The notes: generated by a model from the sequence alone, not told the origin. DNA of 64,000 nucleotides from an uncultured Coriobacteriaceae bacterium (GCA_944322305.1 CALUOP010000005.1:1-64000), one strand, 5' to 3'; counted from the stretch's first letter, positions 52,908 through 62,147 are shown. A program made the numbers and translations.

Positions 52908-53996
52908 ATGATTAACGTGGCGATTCTCTTTGGCGGCATCTCAACCGAGCACGACGTGTCCTGCAAGTCGGCCGACAACGTGGTGCGCTCGCTCGACCGC
53001 GCAAAGTTCTACCCGGTGCTTATCGGTATCACGCGCGAGGGCCGGTGGCTGCGCTACGCCGGCGACGCGTCCGACATCGCGCGCGGTCAGGACGCGTGGG
53101 CTGCGCACGACTGCCAGCCCGTGGTGCTCGTGCCCGGCCGGGCGGGCGAGAGGGGCGGCTTGGCCGTGGCCGACGGCGCAGGCCTGCACCCGCTTGCCAT
53201 AGACGTGGCCTTCCCGGTGCTGCACGGCCAGGGCGGCGAGGACGGTACCGTGCAGGGCGTGCTCGAGACCTGCGGCATCCCGTACGTGGGCTGTGGCGTC
53301 ATGGCCAGCGCTGTCTGCATGGACAAGGACGCCTCGCACCGGCTGGCAGCGGCGGCCGGCGTGCGCTCGCCGCGCTGCGCGGTGCTGTACCGCAACGCCT
53401 GCGGTACCGCCGACGAGGCCGCCGTTGCCGCGGCGCTCGAGGCTTGCGGCGGCTTCCCCGTGTTCGTGAAGCCCGCGCGCGGCGGCTCGTCCATCGGCGT
53501 GTCCAAGGCCGCCGACGCCCCCGCGCTGGCTGCGGCGCTCGAGCAGGCCTTCGCGCTGGACGAGAAGGTTGCGGTCGAGGAGGCCATCGCGGGCGTTGAG
53601 GTTGGCTGCGCGGTTGTCGGCGACGCGGTAAGCGGCATCGAGATGGGCGCGGTTGACGAGATCGTGATCTCCGGCGACGGCTTCTTCCGCATCCACCTGG
53701 AGAAGAACCCCGGCCAGAACACCCAGCTGCGCTGCCCGGCCGAGCTCGACGAGAACCTGCTCGCGCGCGTGCGCGCCGCCGGCCGCGCCGTGTACGAGGC
53801 GCTGGGGTGCTCGGGCTTCGCGCGTGTGGACCTGTTCGTGACGCCGGAGGGCGAGGTCGTTTTCAACGAGGTCAACTCAACGCCGGGCCTCACGTATTAC
53901 TCGCGTTTCCCGCAGATGATGCGCGCGGCGGGCCACGACTTCACCGAGGTTCTCACGCGCCTCATCGAATCCGAGCTTGCCCGCGCGGGTAAGTAA
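52908..53996 (+). CDS. ddl: D-alanine-D-X ligase of the Van type, omega loop suggests D-lactate
   Basis: ATP-grasp ligase, 362 residues, joining D-alanine to a second D-amino or hydroxy acid for the peptidoglycan stem. LFGGISTEHDVS, LHGQGGEDG, CMDKDASH, FVKPARGGSSIGV and FNEVNSTPG are ligase signatures. The omega loop reads FFRIHLEKN (His263), resembling VanA FRIHQE and unlike the YDYEAKY-type loop of D-Ala-D-Ala enzymes; the rest resembles the VanA/VanG clade. D-Ala-D-Lac synthesis is therefore plausible, but vanH and vanX are not nearby. AAAGGAG lies 9 bases before ATG 52908. Confidence 0.9.
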   Translation: MINVAILFGGISTEHDVSCKSADNVVRSLDRAKFYPVLIGITREGRWLRYAGDASDIARGQDAWAAHDCQPVVLVPGRAGERGGLAVADGAGLHPLAIDVAFPVLHGQGGEDGTVQGVLETCGIPYVGCGVMASAVCMDKDASHRLAAAAGVRSPRCAVLYRNACGTADEAAVAAALEACGGFPVFVKPARGGSSIGVSKAADAPALAAALEQAFALDEKVAVEEAIAGVEVGCAVVGDAVSGIEMGAVDEIVISGDGFFRIHLEKNPGQNTQLRCPAELDENLLARVRAAGRAVYEALGCSGFARVDLFVTPEGEVVFNEVNSTPGLTYYSRFPQMMRAAGHDFTEVLTRLIESELARAGK

Positions 53997-54044
53997 CCAA
54001 TGCGCGCAGCGAACGGAAGCGCGCCCCGCGAGAAAGGAGCCGCC

Positions 54045-54284
54045 ATGGCCCATGAGTATATGCTGTACGTGATGCCCGGATGCCCCTTCTGCCACAAGGT
54101 CCTGCGTTTCATGGCCGAGAAGGGCATCGAGTTGCCGCAGGCCGACATCACCGCCGACCCTGCCGCACGCGAGGAGCTCAAGCGCGTGGGCGGCAAGGTG
54201 CAGGTGCCGTGCCTGTTCATAGACGGCGAGCCGCTCTACGAGTCGGACGGCATCGTGGCGTACCTCGAGAAGAACCTGGCATAG
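54045..54284 (+). CDS. Glutaredoxin-like thiol-disulfide protein
   Basis: 79 residues. The redox site CPFC near residue 10 is followed by HKVLRFMAEKG, then QVPCLFIDG with the cis-proline, and ESDGIVAYLEKN: a compact glutaredoxin or glutathione-S-transferase-N fold. GAGAAAGGAG lies 5 bases before ATG 54045. It follows the ligase by 48 bases on the same strand. Confidence 0.9.
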   Translation: MAHEYMLYVMPGCPFCHKVLRFMAEKGIELPQADITADPAAREELKRVGGKVQVPCLFIDGEPLYESDGIVAYLEKNLA

Positions 54285-54456
54285 CGGCACCGCCGGCCGG
54301 CGTCTGCGCCGAGCGAGAAGAGCGCGGGCGCGGCGGCCGAGAAGAGCGCGCAGCTTGCAGCTGAGAACGGCCCGCGCCCTGTTGCGGCGCCGTTGCCGCG
54401 CAGAGCGTGCGGATTGCAACGGGGCGCAGCGTCGCGGTACCGCGCCGGCTCATGAG

Positions 54457-54500
54457 AACGGACCCCGATCCGGATGTGCCGGGTCGGGGTCCGTTTCGTT
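54457..54500. terminator. Bidirectional hairpin between glutaredoxin and upp
   Basis: AACGGACCCCGA-CCGG pairs with CCGG-TCGGGGTCCGTT between convergent genes; TTTCGTT follows on the plus strand. The rest of 54285-54580 shows no gene. Confidence 0.8.
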
Positions 54501-54580
54501 ATGCGCTTCAGCTGCGGCTGGCGCCTGCGGACAGCGTGGTCAAAGCTGGGCCGCCCGCACGTATCGCCCAGCAAGCGAGC

Positions 54581-55228
54581 CTACTTGGTGCCGAAGATGC
54601 GGTCGCCGGCGTCGCCCAAGCCGGGCAGGATGTAGGCGTTCTCGTTGAGGCAGCGGTCGATGGCGCAGGTGTAGATGCGCACGCCAGGATCGTGCTCGAG
54701 CACGGCGGCCAAGCCCTCGGGGGCGGCTACCAGCACCAGCAGGCGAATGTCTTTGGCGCCTTGCTCGCGCAGGTACGTGATGGCCGCCGTGGCCGATCCG
54801 CCGGTGGCGAGCATGGGGTCCACGATGAGGCAGGTGCGCTCGGCGATGCCGGCCGGAACCTTGCAGTAGTACTCGTGCGGCTCATGGGTGACCTCGTCGC
54901 GGTACATGCCGATGTGGCCCACGTGCGCGGCGGGGATGAGCTGCAAGATACCGTCAACCATGCCCAGGCCTGCGCGCAAAATGGGCAGCACGGCTACCTT
55001 GCGGCCGGCGATGCGCTTGCACACGGTGTCTTCCAGCGGGGTGGAGACGGGTGCGTCTTCCAGCGGGAAGTCGCGCGTGGCCTCGTAGCCCTCAAAGAGC
55101 GCAAGCTCGCTCACGAGCTCGCGGAACTGTTTGGTAGTGGTGTTCTTGTCGCGCAGGATAGCGAGCTTGTGCTGCACCATCGGGTGGTCGACCACGGTCA
55201 CGCGCGATTCGTCGTACGTAACTGCCAT
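54581..55228 (-). CDS. upp: Uracil phosphoribosyltransferase
   Basis: Salvages uracil to UMP with PRPP. 215 residues. [16 protein letters not shown] at the start, [13 protein letters not shown], and the PRPP loop [11 protein letters not shown] are diagnostic; [18 protein letters not shown] is the uracil-binding C-terminus. AAAGGAAG precedes the ATG at 55228, and a minus-strand TACAGT lies at 55276-55271. Confidence 0.97.
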   Translation of the reverse strand: MAVTYDESRVTVVDHPMVQHKLAILRDKNTTTKQFRELVSELALFEGYEATRDFPLEDAPVSTPLEDTVCKRIAGRKVAVLPILRAGLGMVDGILQLIPAAHVGHIGMYRDEVTHEPHEYYCKVPAGIAERTCLIVDPMLATGGSATAAITYLREQGAKDIRLLVLVAAPEGLAAVLEHDPGVRIYTCAIDRCLNENAYILPGLGDAGDRIFGTK

Positions 55229-55379
55229 AGGGCTTCCTTTCGCCTCAAGGATAATCGCCATGCACCTCTTACTGTACCCGCTCGGCGCCCAGAGGAACAG
55301 GTGCCGCGCGGTCGGTGGTCGGAGCGAGTAACTTGGCGGGGCAAGATGACGTGAGCCACGGGGCAGGGCGGAGGCCGTC

Positions 55380-55651
55380 TGCGCTGAACATGCGCTCATG
55401 CAAGACTTTCGGGCGAGAATCACACTCATACGAGCATCGTTGCGCGAGAACTGTGCTCATACGAAACTCTTGTGCGAGAAGCTCACTCATACGAAATCCC
55501 TGCGCGAAATGAGCGTTCATGTGCCGTGTTTGGGCGAGAAACGCATCCATACGAAGCCGTTGCGCGAAACGAGCACTCATACGACATCACATGGGCGAGA
55601 AGCGCGCTCGTACGAGTGCCGTGGGCGAAAAGTGTACTCATACGAGCGTGT
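55380..55651 (+). repeat. Array B, left arm: eight to nine 30-bp units
   Basis: Clear units start at 55410, 55441, 55471, 55501, 55531, 55561, 55592 and 55622, spaced 30 bases (31 twice); a decayed one starts at 55380. Core TGSGCGAGAA then CTCATACGA is the same as array A, 46 kb away. The two 31-base steps break any reading frame, arguing against coding. Confidence 0.9.
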
Positions 55652-55700
55652 TTCGTGTCGTACATGTCGTTCGGGCGCCTAATTCCTATGCGTTTGGATT

Positions 55701-55880
55701 GCCGCTGTCGTATGAGTGCACTTCTCGCCCGATCCGTTCGTATGGATGCAATTCTCGCCCAAGGTGCTCGTATCAACGCGCTTCTCGCCCAGGGGGTTTC
55801 GTATCAGCGCACTTTTCGCACGCGTCTGTCGTGTGAGTGCAGCTCTCGCGCCATTCCACCGCATCGACGATTTCTTGCCC
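55701..55880 (-). repeat. Array B, right arm: six inverted 30-bp units
   Basis: Units end at 55730, 55760, 55790, 55820, 55850 and 55880, each 30 bases apart, with TCGTATGAGTGC then TTCTCGCCC, the reverse complement of the left arm. The centre is about 50 bases. From 55881 to the ATPase stop at 56234 I see no gene or clear signal. Confidence 0.9.
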
Positions 55881-56233
55881 GCGGATAGGGGCATCGATGG
55901 TTCTCTTGAGGGGCTTGCGGTGTGAGGGCGGCGCAGCAAAGACCGTCTTTTCCGATGACGTAAGCTGCTTGGATGCGTCGATGACAGGCAGAGCCGGAGC
56001 TGGTGAAAAGCGTGGCCGCCACGCGACCGACGCGAGGCTGTTCTCCATGTTTTTGGACGAGGCGCCCTGATGGGCAGTGCGGCTGGCCAAGGGTAAGGCA
56101 CCTCGGTCAGCCGCATGGTTACCTCCGGGCTTTTGGCTTCAGGGCCGGTTGGCGATGGTGTGAAAAGCGACTAACTGCTATCAGGTTAACGTTTTCCCTC
56201 TTTATGAAGCCTTAATCACCTGGCTCGGGAACG

Positions 56234-58141
56234 CTAGCTGTTCTTGACCCGCATGGCGCGCATGGCGTTCAAGATCGCGATGATGGCCACGCCCACGTCG
56301 CCGAATACGGCGAGCCACATGTTGGCGATGCCGAGCGCCGCCAGGATTAGGATGGCGATCTTCACGCCGATGGCGAACACGATGTTCTGCCACACGATGC
56401 GCATGGTCTTGCGGGCAACGCGCATGGCCAGCGCGATCTTGCTGGGCTTGTCGTCCATGAGCACCACGTCGGCGGCTTCGATGGCGGCGTCAGAGCCCAT
56501 GGCCCCCATGGCGATGCCCACGTCGGCGCGCATGAGCACCGGGGCGTCGTTGATGCCGTCGCCCACGAAGGCCAGCTTGCCGCCGTTGCTCTCGGCTGCC
56601 AGGAGCTCCTCCACGGCGTTGACCTTGTCTTCGGGCAGGAGCTGCGCGCGCACCTCGTCCAGGCCGAGCTTCTTGCCCACAGCTTGGGCCACGTCCCTGC
56701 GGTCGCCGGTGAGCATGACGCATTTCTTCACGCCGGCCGCGCGCAGGCCCTGGATCGTTTCAGCCGCGTCATCCTTCACCACGTCGGCGATCACGATGTG
56801 CCCGGCGTAAGCACCGTCCACCGCCACGTGCAGGATGGTGCCGGTGAGATCGCAGTCGTGCCACGAGGTGCCGTGCTCGGCCATGAGCTTGTCGTTGCCA
56901 ACGACAACCACGTGCTCGTCAACTGTGGCGGACACGCCGTGTCCCGACTCCTCGCGCGCGTCGCGGATGCGCTTCTCGTCGATCTCGCCGGCGTAGGCCT
57001 GCTTGATCGAGACGGCGATGGGATGGTCGGAGAAGGCCTCGGCGTACGCGGCGTTGCTGAGCAGGTAGTCGGGGTCAACACCGGTCTCGGGGTGCACGGC
57101 CACCACGTTGAAGGTGCCCGAGGTGAGCGTGCCGGTCTTGTCGAACACCACGGTGTCAACCTTGGAGAGCAGCTCCAGGTAGTTGGAGCCCTTCACGAGA
57201 ATGCCCAGCTTGGAGGCGCCGCCGATGCCGCCGAAGAAGCTGAGCGGCACCGAGATCACCAGCGCGCACGGGCAGCTGACCACGAGGAACGTGAGGCCGC
57301 GCAGCACCCAGTCGGTCCACGGGCCCATGCCCAGCACGGGCGGCACCACGGCGAGCACCACGGCGGCCAGCGTGACGACGGGGGTGTAGACGCGAGCGAA
57401 GCGCGTGATGAAGTTCTCGGTCTTGGCCTTCTTCTCGCTGGCGTTCTCCACCAGCTCCAGGATGCGGCTCACGGTTGACTCGCCGAAGGGCTTGGTGGTC
57501 TGGATGTGCAGGAGGCCCGTCATGTTGATGCAGCCCGAGATGACCTCGGCGCCGGGCTCAACGTGGCGCGGGATGCTCTCGCCGGTGAGCGCGGCGGTGT
57601 CGAGCTGGCTCGCGCCCTCTACGACCACGCCGTCGATGGGCACGCGCTCGCCGGGCTTCACCACGATGACGTCGCCCACGGCCACCTCGTCGGGATCGAC
57701 CTCAACGAGCTCGCCCGCGCGCTCGACGTTGGCGTAGTCGGGGGCGATGTCCATCAACGCGCTGATGGACGAGCGGCTCTTGCCCACCGCGTAGCTTTGG
57801 AACAGCTCGCCGACCTGGTAAAAGAGCATGACGGCGCAGCCTTCTGCCGACTGCGGCTCGGTGTCGGGGAACAGGATCGTGGCGAAGGCGCCGAGGGTGG
57901 CCACGGTCATGAGGAAGGCCTCGTCGAAGGCCTCGCCGCGGCGGATGTTGCGCGCCGCCTTGATGAGCACGTCGTAGCCCGAGATGAGGAAGGGCACGAG
58001 GTACAGGACGAAGGCGGCGTACGGCTCGTACGCGCCGAACGCCATGGCGAGCACGCCGGTTTGCTCGAGGGCCATGACGACGGCAAACAGGGCGATCGCC
58101 AGCACGATGCGGTTGCGCCAGCGTTTTTGCTTCTTGTTCAT
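56234..58141 (-). CDS. Heavy-metal P1B-type ATPase (Zn/Cd/Pb-type exporter)
   Basis: 635 residues with eight predicted membrane helices. Intramembrane metal site SCPCALVIS, phosphorylation site DKTGTLTSG, actuator TGES, and GDGINDAP in the hinge; the sequence SDHPIA is the nucleotide-domain HP motif. It lacks an N-terminal metal-binding domain; a separate 72-residue HMA protein is encoded upstream. CPC with a later K-rich region and an ArsR partner point to Zn, Cd or Pb export. ATG 58141 is preferred over GTG 58150 by the spacing from AGGTG. Confidence 0.93.
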   Translation of the reverse strand: MNKKQKRWRNRIVLAIALFAVVMALEQTGVLAMAFGAYEPYAAFVLYLVPFLISGYDVLIKAARNIRRGEAFDEAFLMTVATLGAFATILFPDTEPQSAEGCAVMLFYQVGELFQSYAVGKSRSSISALMDIAPDYANVERAGELVEVDPDEVAVGDVIVVKPGERVPIDGVVVEGASQLDTAALTGESIPRHVEPGAEVISGCINMTGLLHIQTTKPFGESTVSRILELVENASEKKAKTENFITRFARVYTPVVTLAAVVLAVVPPVLGMGPWTDWVLRGLTFLVVSCPCALVISVPLSFFGGIGGASKLGILVKGSNYLELLSKVDTVVFDKTGTLTSGTFNVVAVHPETGVDPDYLLSNAAYAEAFSDHPIAVSIKQAYAGEIDEKRIRDAREESGHGVSATVDEHVVVVGNDKLMAEHGTSWHDCDLTGTILHVAVDGAYAGHIVIADVVKDDAAETIQGLRAAGVKKCVMLTGDRRDVAQAVGKKLGLDEVRAQLLPEDKVNAVEELLAAESNGGKLAFVGDGINDAPVLMRADVGIAMGAMGSDAAIEAADVVLMDDKPSKIALAMRVARKTMRIVWQNIVFAIGVKIAILILAALGIANMWLAVFGDVGVAIIAILNAMRAMRVKNS

Positions 58142-58200
58142 GGGGTTCACCTGCTTGGTCTATACTGGAGGGCAATCAACGGTTTCACACCGCTTGAACA

Positions 58201-58240
58201 GCGCCCCTTCCGTGGTCGAGACGGGAGGGGCGCGTCTTTT
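58201..58240. terminator. Hairpin between the HMA gene and the ATPase
   Basis: GCGCCCCTTCCG pairs with CGGGAGGGGCGC. It lies between two genes read on the minus strand, yet the T run (TTTT) is on its plus-strand side, so for the operon it may act as a processing or attenuation structure and not as a full terminator. Confidence 0.6.
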
Positions 58241-58302
58241 CCGTAGGTTCGGGCGCTGCCTGTCGCGTTCAGGCGCGCCCGGACGCCCCGGTGCGACAGG
58301 CG

Positions 58303-58521
58303 TTAGCGCAGGATCTCGCAGTCGGGCTCGATGTCGGCGGTGAGCTTGACTACGCGGTCGAGCACCTCGTCGAACCGGTCGTCGGGGGCGGTGAGCGTGA
58401 GCTTCTGCGTCAGGAAGTTAACGGACACCTTCTCAACGCCGTCGAGCTTGGCGAGGGCGTCCTGAAGCTTGTTGGCGCAGTTGGCGCAATCGATCTCGTC
58501 AAGCTTGAAAGACTTACGCAT
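58303..58521 (-). CDS. Heavy-metal-associated domain protein (metallochaperone)
   Basis: 72 residues, one ferredoxin-like HMA domain. The metal site is CANC within DEIDCANCANKL. Usually such proteins bind a soft metal and hand it to the cognate ATPase, here encoded 161 bases downstream. The ATG at 58521 has AAAGGAA 6 bases upstream; an upstream in-frame ATG at 58548 would add nine residues. Confidence 0.92.
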   Translation of the reverse strand: MRKSFKLDEIDCANCANKLQDALAKLDGVEKVSVNFLTQKLTLTAPDDRFDEVLDRVVKLTADIEPDCEILR

Positions 58522-58691
58522 GGTGGTTCCTTTCGTGTTCAGGCGCACCGGGGCCGGCGCGCGCCTTTCCGGTGGAGAAGACCTCCTGCTGCGGCGCTCG
58601 CGCGAGGCGAGCTCGGAGCGCGCGGGGACGATGCGGCTCGGCGGCCGTGCGCGCGCCGTAGCAGGGGCTCTTCTTGCCCGGGGCTGCGGGC

Positions 58692-59138
58692 TTACTCGCA
58701 GATGTGGGTCATGCCCTGGGCGAGCATGGTGTGCACGTGGTCGTCGGCGAGCGAGTAGATGACGCTGCGGCCGTCGCGGTTGAAGCGCACGAGGCGCGCC
58801 TGCTTGAGGATGCGCAGCTGGTGGCTCACGGCGCTTTGGGTGGCGCCGACGGTTTCGGCGATGTCGCCCACCGAGAGCGGGGCGTCCATGAGGGAGTAGA
58901 GGATCTTGATGCGGGTGGTGTCGCTGAAGACCTTGAAGAGGTCGGCGAGGTCGTAGAGCAGCTCCTCGTTGGGCATGCAGCGCTCGCCGGGGTCGGCGGG
59001 CTGGACCGCGTCGGCGTGCGCGGCGGGGCCGTCCGCGGGTGCCGCACGGTGGTTCTCGGCTGCATGGCCGGCAGGGCGCGTGCCTGCTCCGAGATGCTCG
59101 GCCGCGATCCGCGCTGAGCGAGATGGTTCCTGCGCCAT
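58692..59138 (-). CDS. ArsR/SmtB-family metal-responsive repressor
   Basis: 148 residues. The winged helix (about 65-140) has LFKVFSDTTRIKILYSL and VGATQSAVSHQLRILKQARLV (recognition helix). About 50 N-terminal residues are His/Ala/Pro-rich and may bind metal; the C-terminal helix has DDHVHTM with further histidines and a final HICE. AAAGG lies 7 bases before the ATG at 59138. It is the first gene of the operon and lies next to two palindromes, so autorepression relieved by metal is likely. Confidence 0.93.
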   Translation of the reverse strand: MAQEPSRSARIAAEHLGAGTRPAGHAAENHRAAPADGPAAHADAVQPADPGERCMPNEELLYDLADLFKVFSDTTRIKILYSLMDAPLSVGDIAETVGATQSAVSHQLRILKQARLVRFNRDGRSVIYSLADDHVHTMLAQGMTHICE

Positions 59139-59155
59139 ATCAAAACCTTTCAACG

Positions 59156-59205
59156 TATGAACAACTGTTCATATATCATTATGTGAATGTATGTTCATAT
59201 GTCAA
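59156..59205 (-). promoter_or_regulatory. Metal operon promoter with two ArsR-type operators
   Basis: Minus-strand TTGACA (59205-59200) and CATAAT (59183-59178), 16 bases apart. A perfect palindrome TATGAACA-AC-TGTTCATA lies at 59156-59173 over the likely start site, and a second, looser one (ATGTGAA-N6-TTCATAT) at 59181-59200 fills the gap between -35 and -10. This is the layout expected for repression by the adjacent ArsR protein. The rest of 59206-59495 is GC-rich with a TATGGT at 59429 that may be the -10 of the next gene. Confidence 0.8.
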
Positions 59206-59495
59206 GGGTAATTTTGAGAAACACCAAGGTTTTCGCCCAGCGTGCGGTTTTACGGTGCAGGCGTGTGGAACCGGCGCGCGCTTTGCCTGGCAGCGTGAAA
59301 CGAGACCTGCAGACTTGCTGCTTCCTGCTGGCCGACAAGGGCGCCGCGCCGGCCGCCTGGCGCGGCGTTTGCAGTCCGCGTGGGCATGCGCGCGCTGCTC
59401 CGGCCGCGCCGTTTTCGCGCAGGGTGACTATGGTAGAGTAGCGCAGGAAAGCGCGGCGCCGCGGCGGCGCTCGCACGCAGAGGGGAAGGATCCGC

Positions 59496-60374
59496 ATGCC
59501 CGCAGACAACGAGCTGTTTACGCCCACCGACCTGGCTGGTTTGACGACGCCCGAGGGGCGCACGCTGGCCGACGTGAAGCTTATCGCGTCGGACATGGAC
59601 CGCACGCTGCTCGACGACGACGGCGAGCTGCCCGCAGGGTTCGGCGAGCTTATCGAGCGCCTGCACGACGAGGGGATCTACTTCGTGGCGGCGAGCGGCC
59701 GGCCGGTCTACACGCTGCGCAACATGTTCCGCAACTACCTTGACCGCGTGGTGCTGATGGGTGACAACGGCGGCCTCATCATGCTGGGCGACCAGGTGCT
59801 CTACAAGAGCGCCATGCCCACCGAGGTGTACCGCCGCCTGGCGCGCTACGTGCACGAGACGGCCGGCTCGGGCAACGTGTGCGGTTACGACGCCGCCTAC
59901 ATCGAGAAGCGCGACGAGGCCTTCGAGCCCAACTACCGCACGTTCTACCACGAGATCAAGTTCGTGGACGACCTTGAGCAGCTGGACGTGCCGGCCAACA
60001 AGTTCACGATCTTCTTCATTGACAACAGCGCGCCCGAGCACTTCGAGAAGCTGAAGGAGACAGGGCTGGTAGACGGCCTGTCCGCCGCTACGAGCGGTCC
60101 CATGTGGATCGACGTGATGATGCCCGGCGTCAACAAGGGCGAGGGCCTCAGGCACGTGGGCGAGGCGCTGGGGATCGGCGTTGAGGACATGATGGCCTTC
60201 GGCGACACGTTCAACGACAAGGAGATGCTCGCCACGGCCGGCTTCGGCTTCATGGTGGCCAACGCCACGCCGGGCATGGAGGCGTACGCGCGCTACGTGG
60301 CGCCCGCCAACACCGAGGCCGGCGTGGTTGCGGTGGCCGAGCGCGTGCTTGCGGAGAAGGCAGGCGCGCGATGA
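59496..60374 (+). CDS. HAD-superfamily hydrolase, Cof type
   Basis: 292 residues. HAD motifs: SDMDRTLLDDDG (nucleophile Asp and general acid), AASGRPVYT, the Lys in GVNKGEGL, and FGDTFNDKEML. The cap domain is of the large Cof/type IIB class. Substrate is probably a sugar phosphate or nucleotide, not assignable. GAGGGGAAGGA lies upstream of ATG 59496. The stop overlaps murI (ATGA). Confidence 0.9.
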   Translation: MPADNELFTPTDLAGLTTPEGRTLADVKLIASDMDRTLLDDDGELPAGFGELIERLHDEGIYFVAASGRPVYTLRNMFRNYLDRVVLMGDNGGLIMLGDQVLYKSAMPTEVYRRLARYVHETAGSGNVCGYDAAYIEKRDEAFEPNYRTFYHEIKFVDDLEQLDVPANKFTIFFIDNSAPEHFEKLKETGLVDGLSAATSGPMWIDVMMPGVNKGEGLRHVGEALGIGVEDMMAFGDTFNDKEMLATAGFGFMVANATPGMEAYARYVAPANTEAGVVAVAERVLAEKAGAR

Positions 60375-61279
60375 CGCTGGCCGCTGCGGATCTCGGGCAT
60401 CTTCCGGTTGACCGCCGCCCCATCGGCGTGTTCGACTCGGGGCTGGGCGGGCTCACGGTGGCGCGCGCCATCGCCACGGCGCTGCCGCGCGAGTCCATCT
60501 ACTACGTGGGCGACACCCAGCGCTGCCCGTACGGCACGCGCACGGAGGAGGAGGTCCGCGCTTACACGCTGCAGGCGGGGCGCTGGCTGGTTGAGCGCGG
60601 GGTCAAGATCATCGTGATCGCCTGCAACACCGCCACGGCCTCGGCGCTCACGGTGGCGCAGCGGACCTTCGACGTGCCGGTGATCGGTGTGATCGCCCCG
60701 GGTGCGCGAGCCGCCGTGCACACCACGCGCTCGCGCCGGGTGGGTGTGCTCGCTACGAACCTCACGGTGCGCTCGGGCGCCTACACGCGCGCGATCCAGG
60801 CCATCGACGCCGGCGTGCGGGTGTTCGGTTGCCCGGCGAGCGTGTTCGTCGACGTGGTGGAGGACGCGCTGGCGTCGGGTGACCGCCTCAACCAAGATTG
60901 GTTCGAGGACAAGGGCGTGTTCATGACGCCGGCGGTGCGCGGGCTCGTGCAGCAGGTGGTCCGCCCGCTCGAGGGCCACGGCATCGACACGGTGGTGCTG
61001 GGCTGCACGCATTTCCCGCTGCTTGCGGCGCCCATCCAAGAGGCGCTGGGGTCTGACGTGCGCATCGTGTCGTCGGCGGAGGAGACCACCTCCGAGCTTA
61101 TCGAGACGCTGCGCCGGCGCGAGCAGCTGGCCGGTTCGGATGCCGTCGCGCGGCACCGGTTTGCCACCACGTCCGAGAACATCGCGTCGTTCGCGGTGGC
61201 GGGCAGCTTCATCTTCGGCAAGCCGCTGCGCAGCATCGAGCACATTGAGCTCAACGAGCTGGAGGAGCTGCGGGGGTAG
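60371..61279 (+). CDS. murI: Glutamate racemase
   Basis: Makes D-glutamate for peptidoglycan. 302 residues. The two catalytic cysteines are in ACNTATA and GCTHFPL; IGVFDSGLGGLTV at the N-terminus and GDTQRCPYG are family marks. It starts inside the stop of the HAD gene and is therefore coupled to it. rph follows after 104 bases. Confidence 0.96.
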   Translation: MTLAAADLGHLPVDRRPIGVFDSGLGGLTVARAIATALPRESIYYVGDTQRCPYGTRTEEEVRAYTLQAGRWLVERGVKIIVIACNTATASALTVAQRTFDVPVIGVIAPGARAAVHTTRSRRVGVLATNLTVRSGAYTRAIQAIDAGVRVFGCPASVFVDVVEDALASGDRLNQDWFEDKGVFMTPAVRGLVQQVVRPLEGHGIDTVVLGCTHFPLLAAPIQEALGSDVRIVSSAEETTSELIETLRRREQLAGSDAVARHRFATTSENIASFAVAGSFIFGKPLRSIEHIELNELEELRG

Positions 61280-61383
61280 CGCGGCGCCGGCCGCTCGGTG
61301 CGGCGAGCGTCGCGTCGCGGCTTTGCGGCGGCAAGGGCCGGCCGGGCGGCTGGCCGCTTACAGGGCGAGAGAGGGGACAACCC

Positions 61384-62127
61384 ATGGCAGACATCTCAAG
61401 CATCAAGGCCGAGCGCGCCGGCGGGCGCGCGGAGGATGCGCTGCGTTCGGTTAAGCTGACGCGCGGCGTGATGAAAAACGCGCTGGGCTCGTGCCTGGCC
61501 GAGTTCGGCGACACGCGCGTGCTGTGTGCCGCCACCATCGAGGACGGCGTGCCGGGTTGGCGCAAGGCCAGCCGGCAGGGCTGGGTCACGGCGGAGTACG
61601 CCATGCTCCCGGCGAGTACCAACCGCCGCACCAAGCGCGAGGTCGGTCAGCGCAAGGGCCGCAGCCAGGAGATCGAGCGCCTCATCGGCCGCAGCCTGCG
61701 CACCGTGGTGAACATGCGGGCGCTCGGCGAGTGCACCGTCACCGTTGACTGCGACGTGATCCAGGCCGACGGCGGCACGCGCACGGCCAGTATCACGGGC
61801 GCATGGGTGGCGCTGCACGACGCGCTGTGGACGTGGGTCGAGGCCGGGCGCATCCCGCGCCTGCCGCTCACCGGCCAGGTGGCTGCGGTGTCCATGGGCC
61901 TGGTTGACGGGCGCGTGCTTCTCGACCTGGACTACCGCGAGGACAGCCACGCCGAGGTTGACATGAACCTCGTGGGCACCGAGACCGGCGAGTTCATCGA
62001 GATCCAGGGCACCGGCGAGCGCACGCCGTTCTCGCGCGAGTGCCTGAGCACGCTGCTCGACTTCGGCCAGAAGGGCATCGCCGAGCTTATCGCCCTGCAA
62101 AACGAAGTGACCGGCTTCAGGAGCTAA
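61384..62127 (+). CDS. rph: Ribonuclease PH
   Basis: Phosphorolytic trimming of the 3' ends of tRNAs. 247 residues, full length. GSCLAEFGDTRVLCAAT, the STNRRTKREVGQRKGRSQEI region and VIQADGGTRTASITG are signatures; the phosphate-binding region is intact. rph is often followed by rdgB, but here a HAD phosphatase follows instead. It belongs to a co-directional run with murI. Confidence 0.96.
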   Translation: MADISSIKAERAGGRAEDALRSVKLTRGVMKNALGSCLAEFGDTRVLCAATIEDGVPGWRKASRQGWVTAEYAMLPASTNRRTKREVGQRKGRSQEIERLIGRSLRTVVNMRALGECTVTVDCDVIQADGGTRTASITGAWVALHDALWTWVEAGRIPRLPLTGQVAAVSMGLVDGRVLLDLDYREDSHAEVDMNLVGTETGEFIEIQGTGERTPFSRECLSTLLDFGQKGIAELIALQNEVTGFRS

Positions 62128-62147
62128 GGCAAGACCGACCAGCCATG

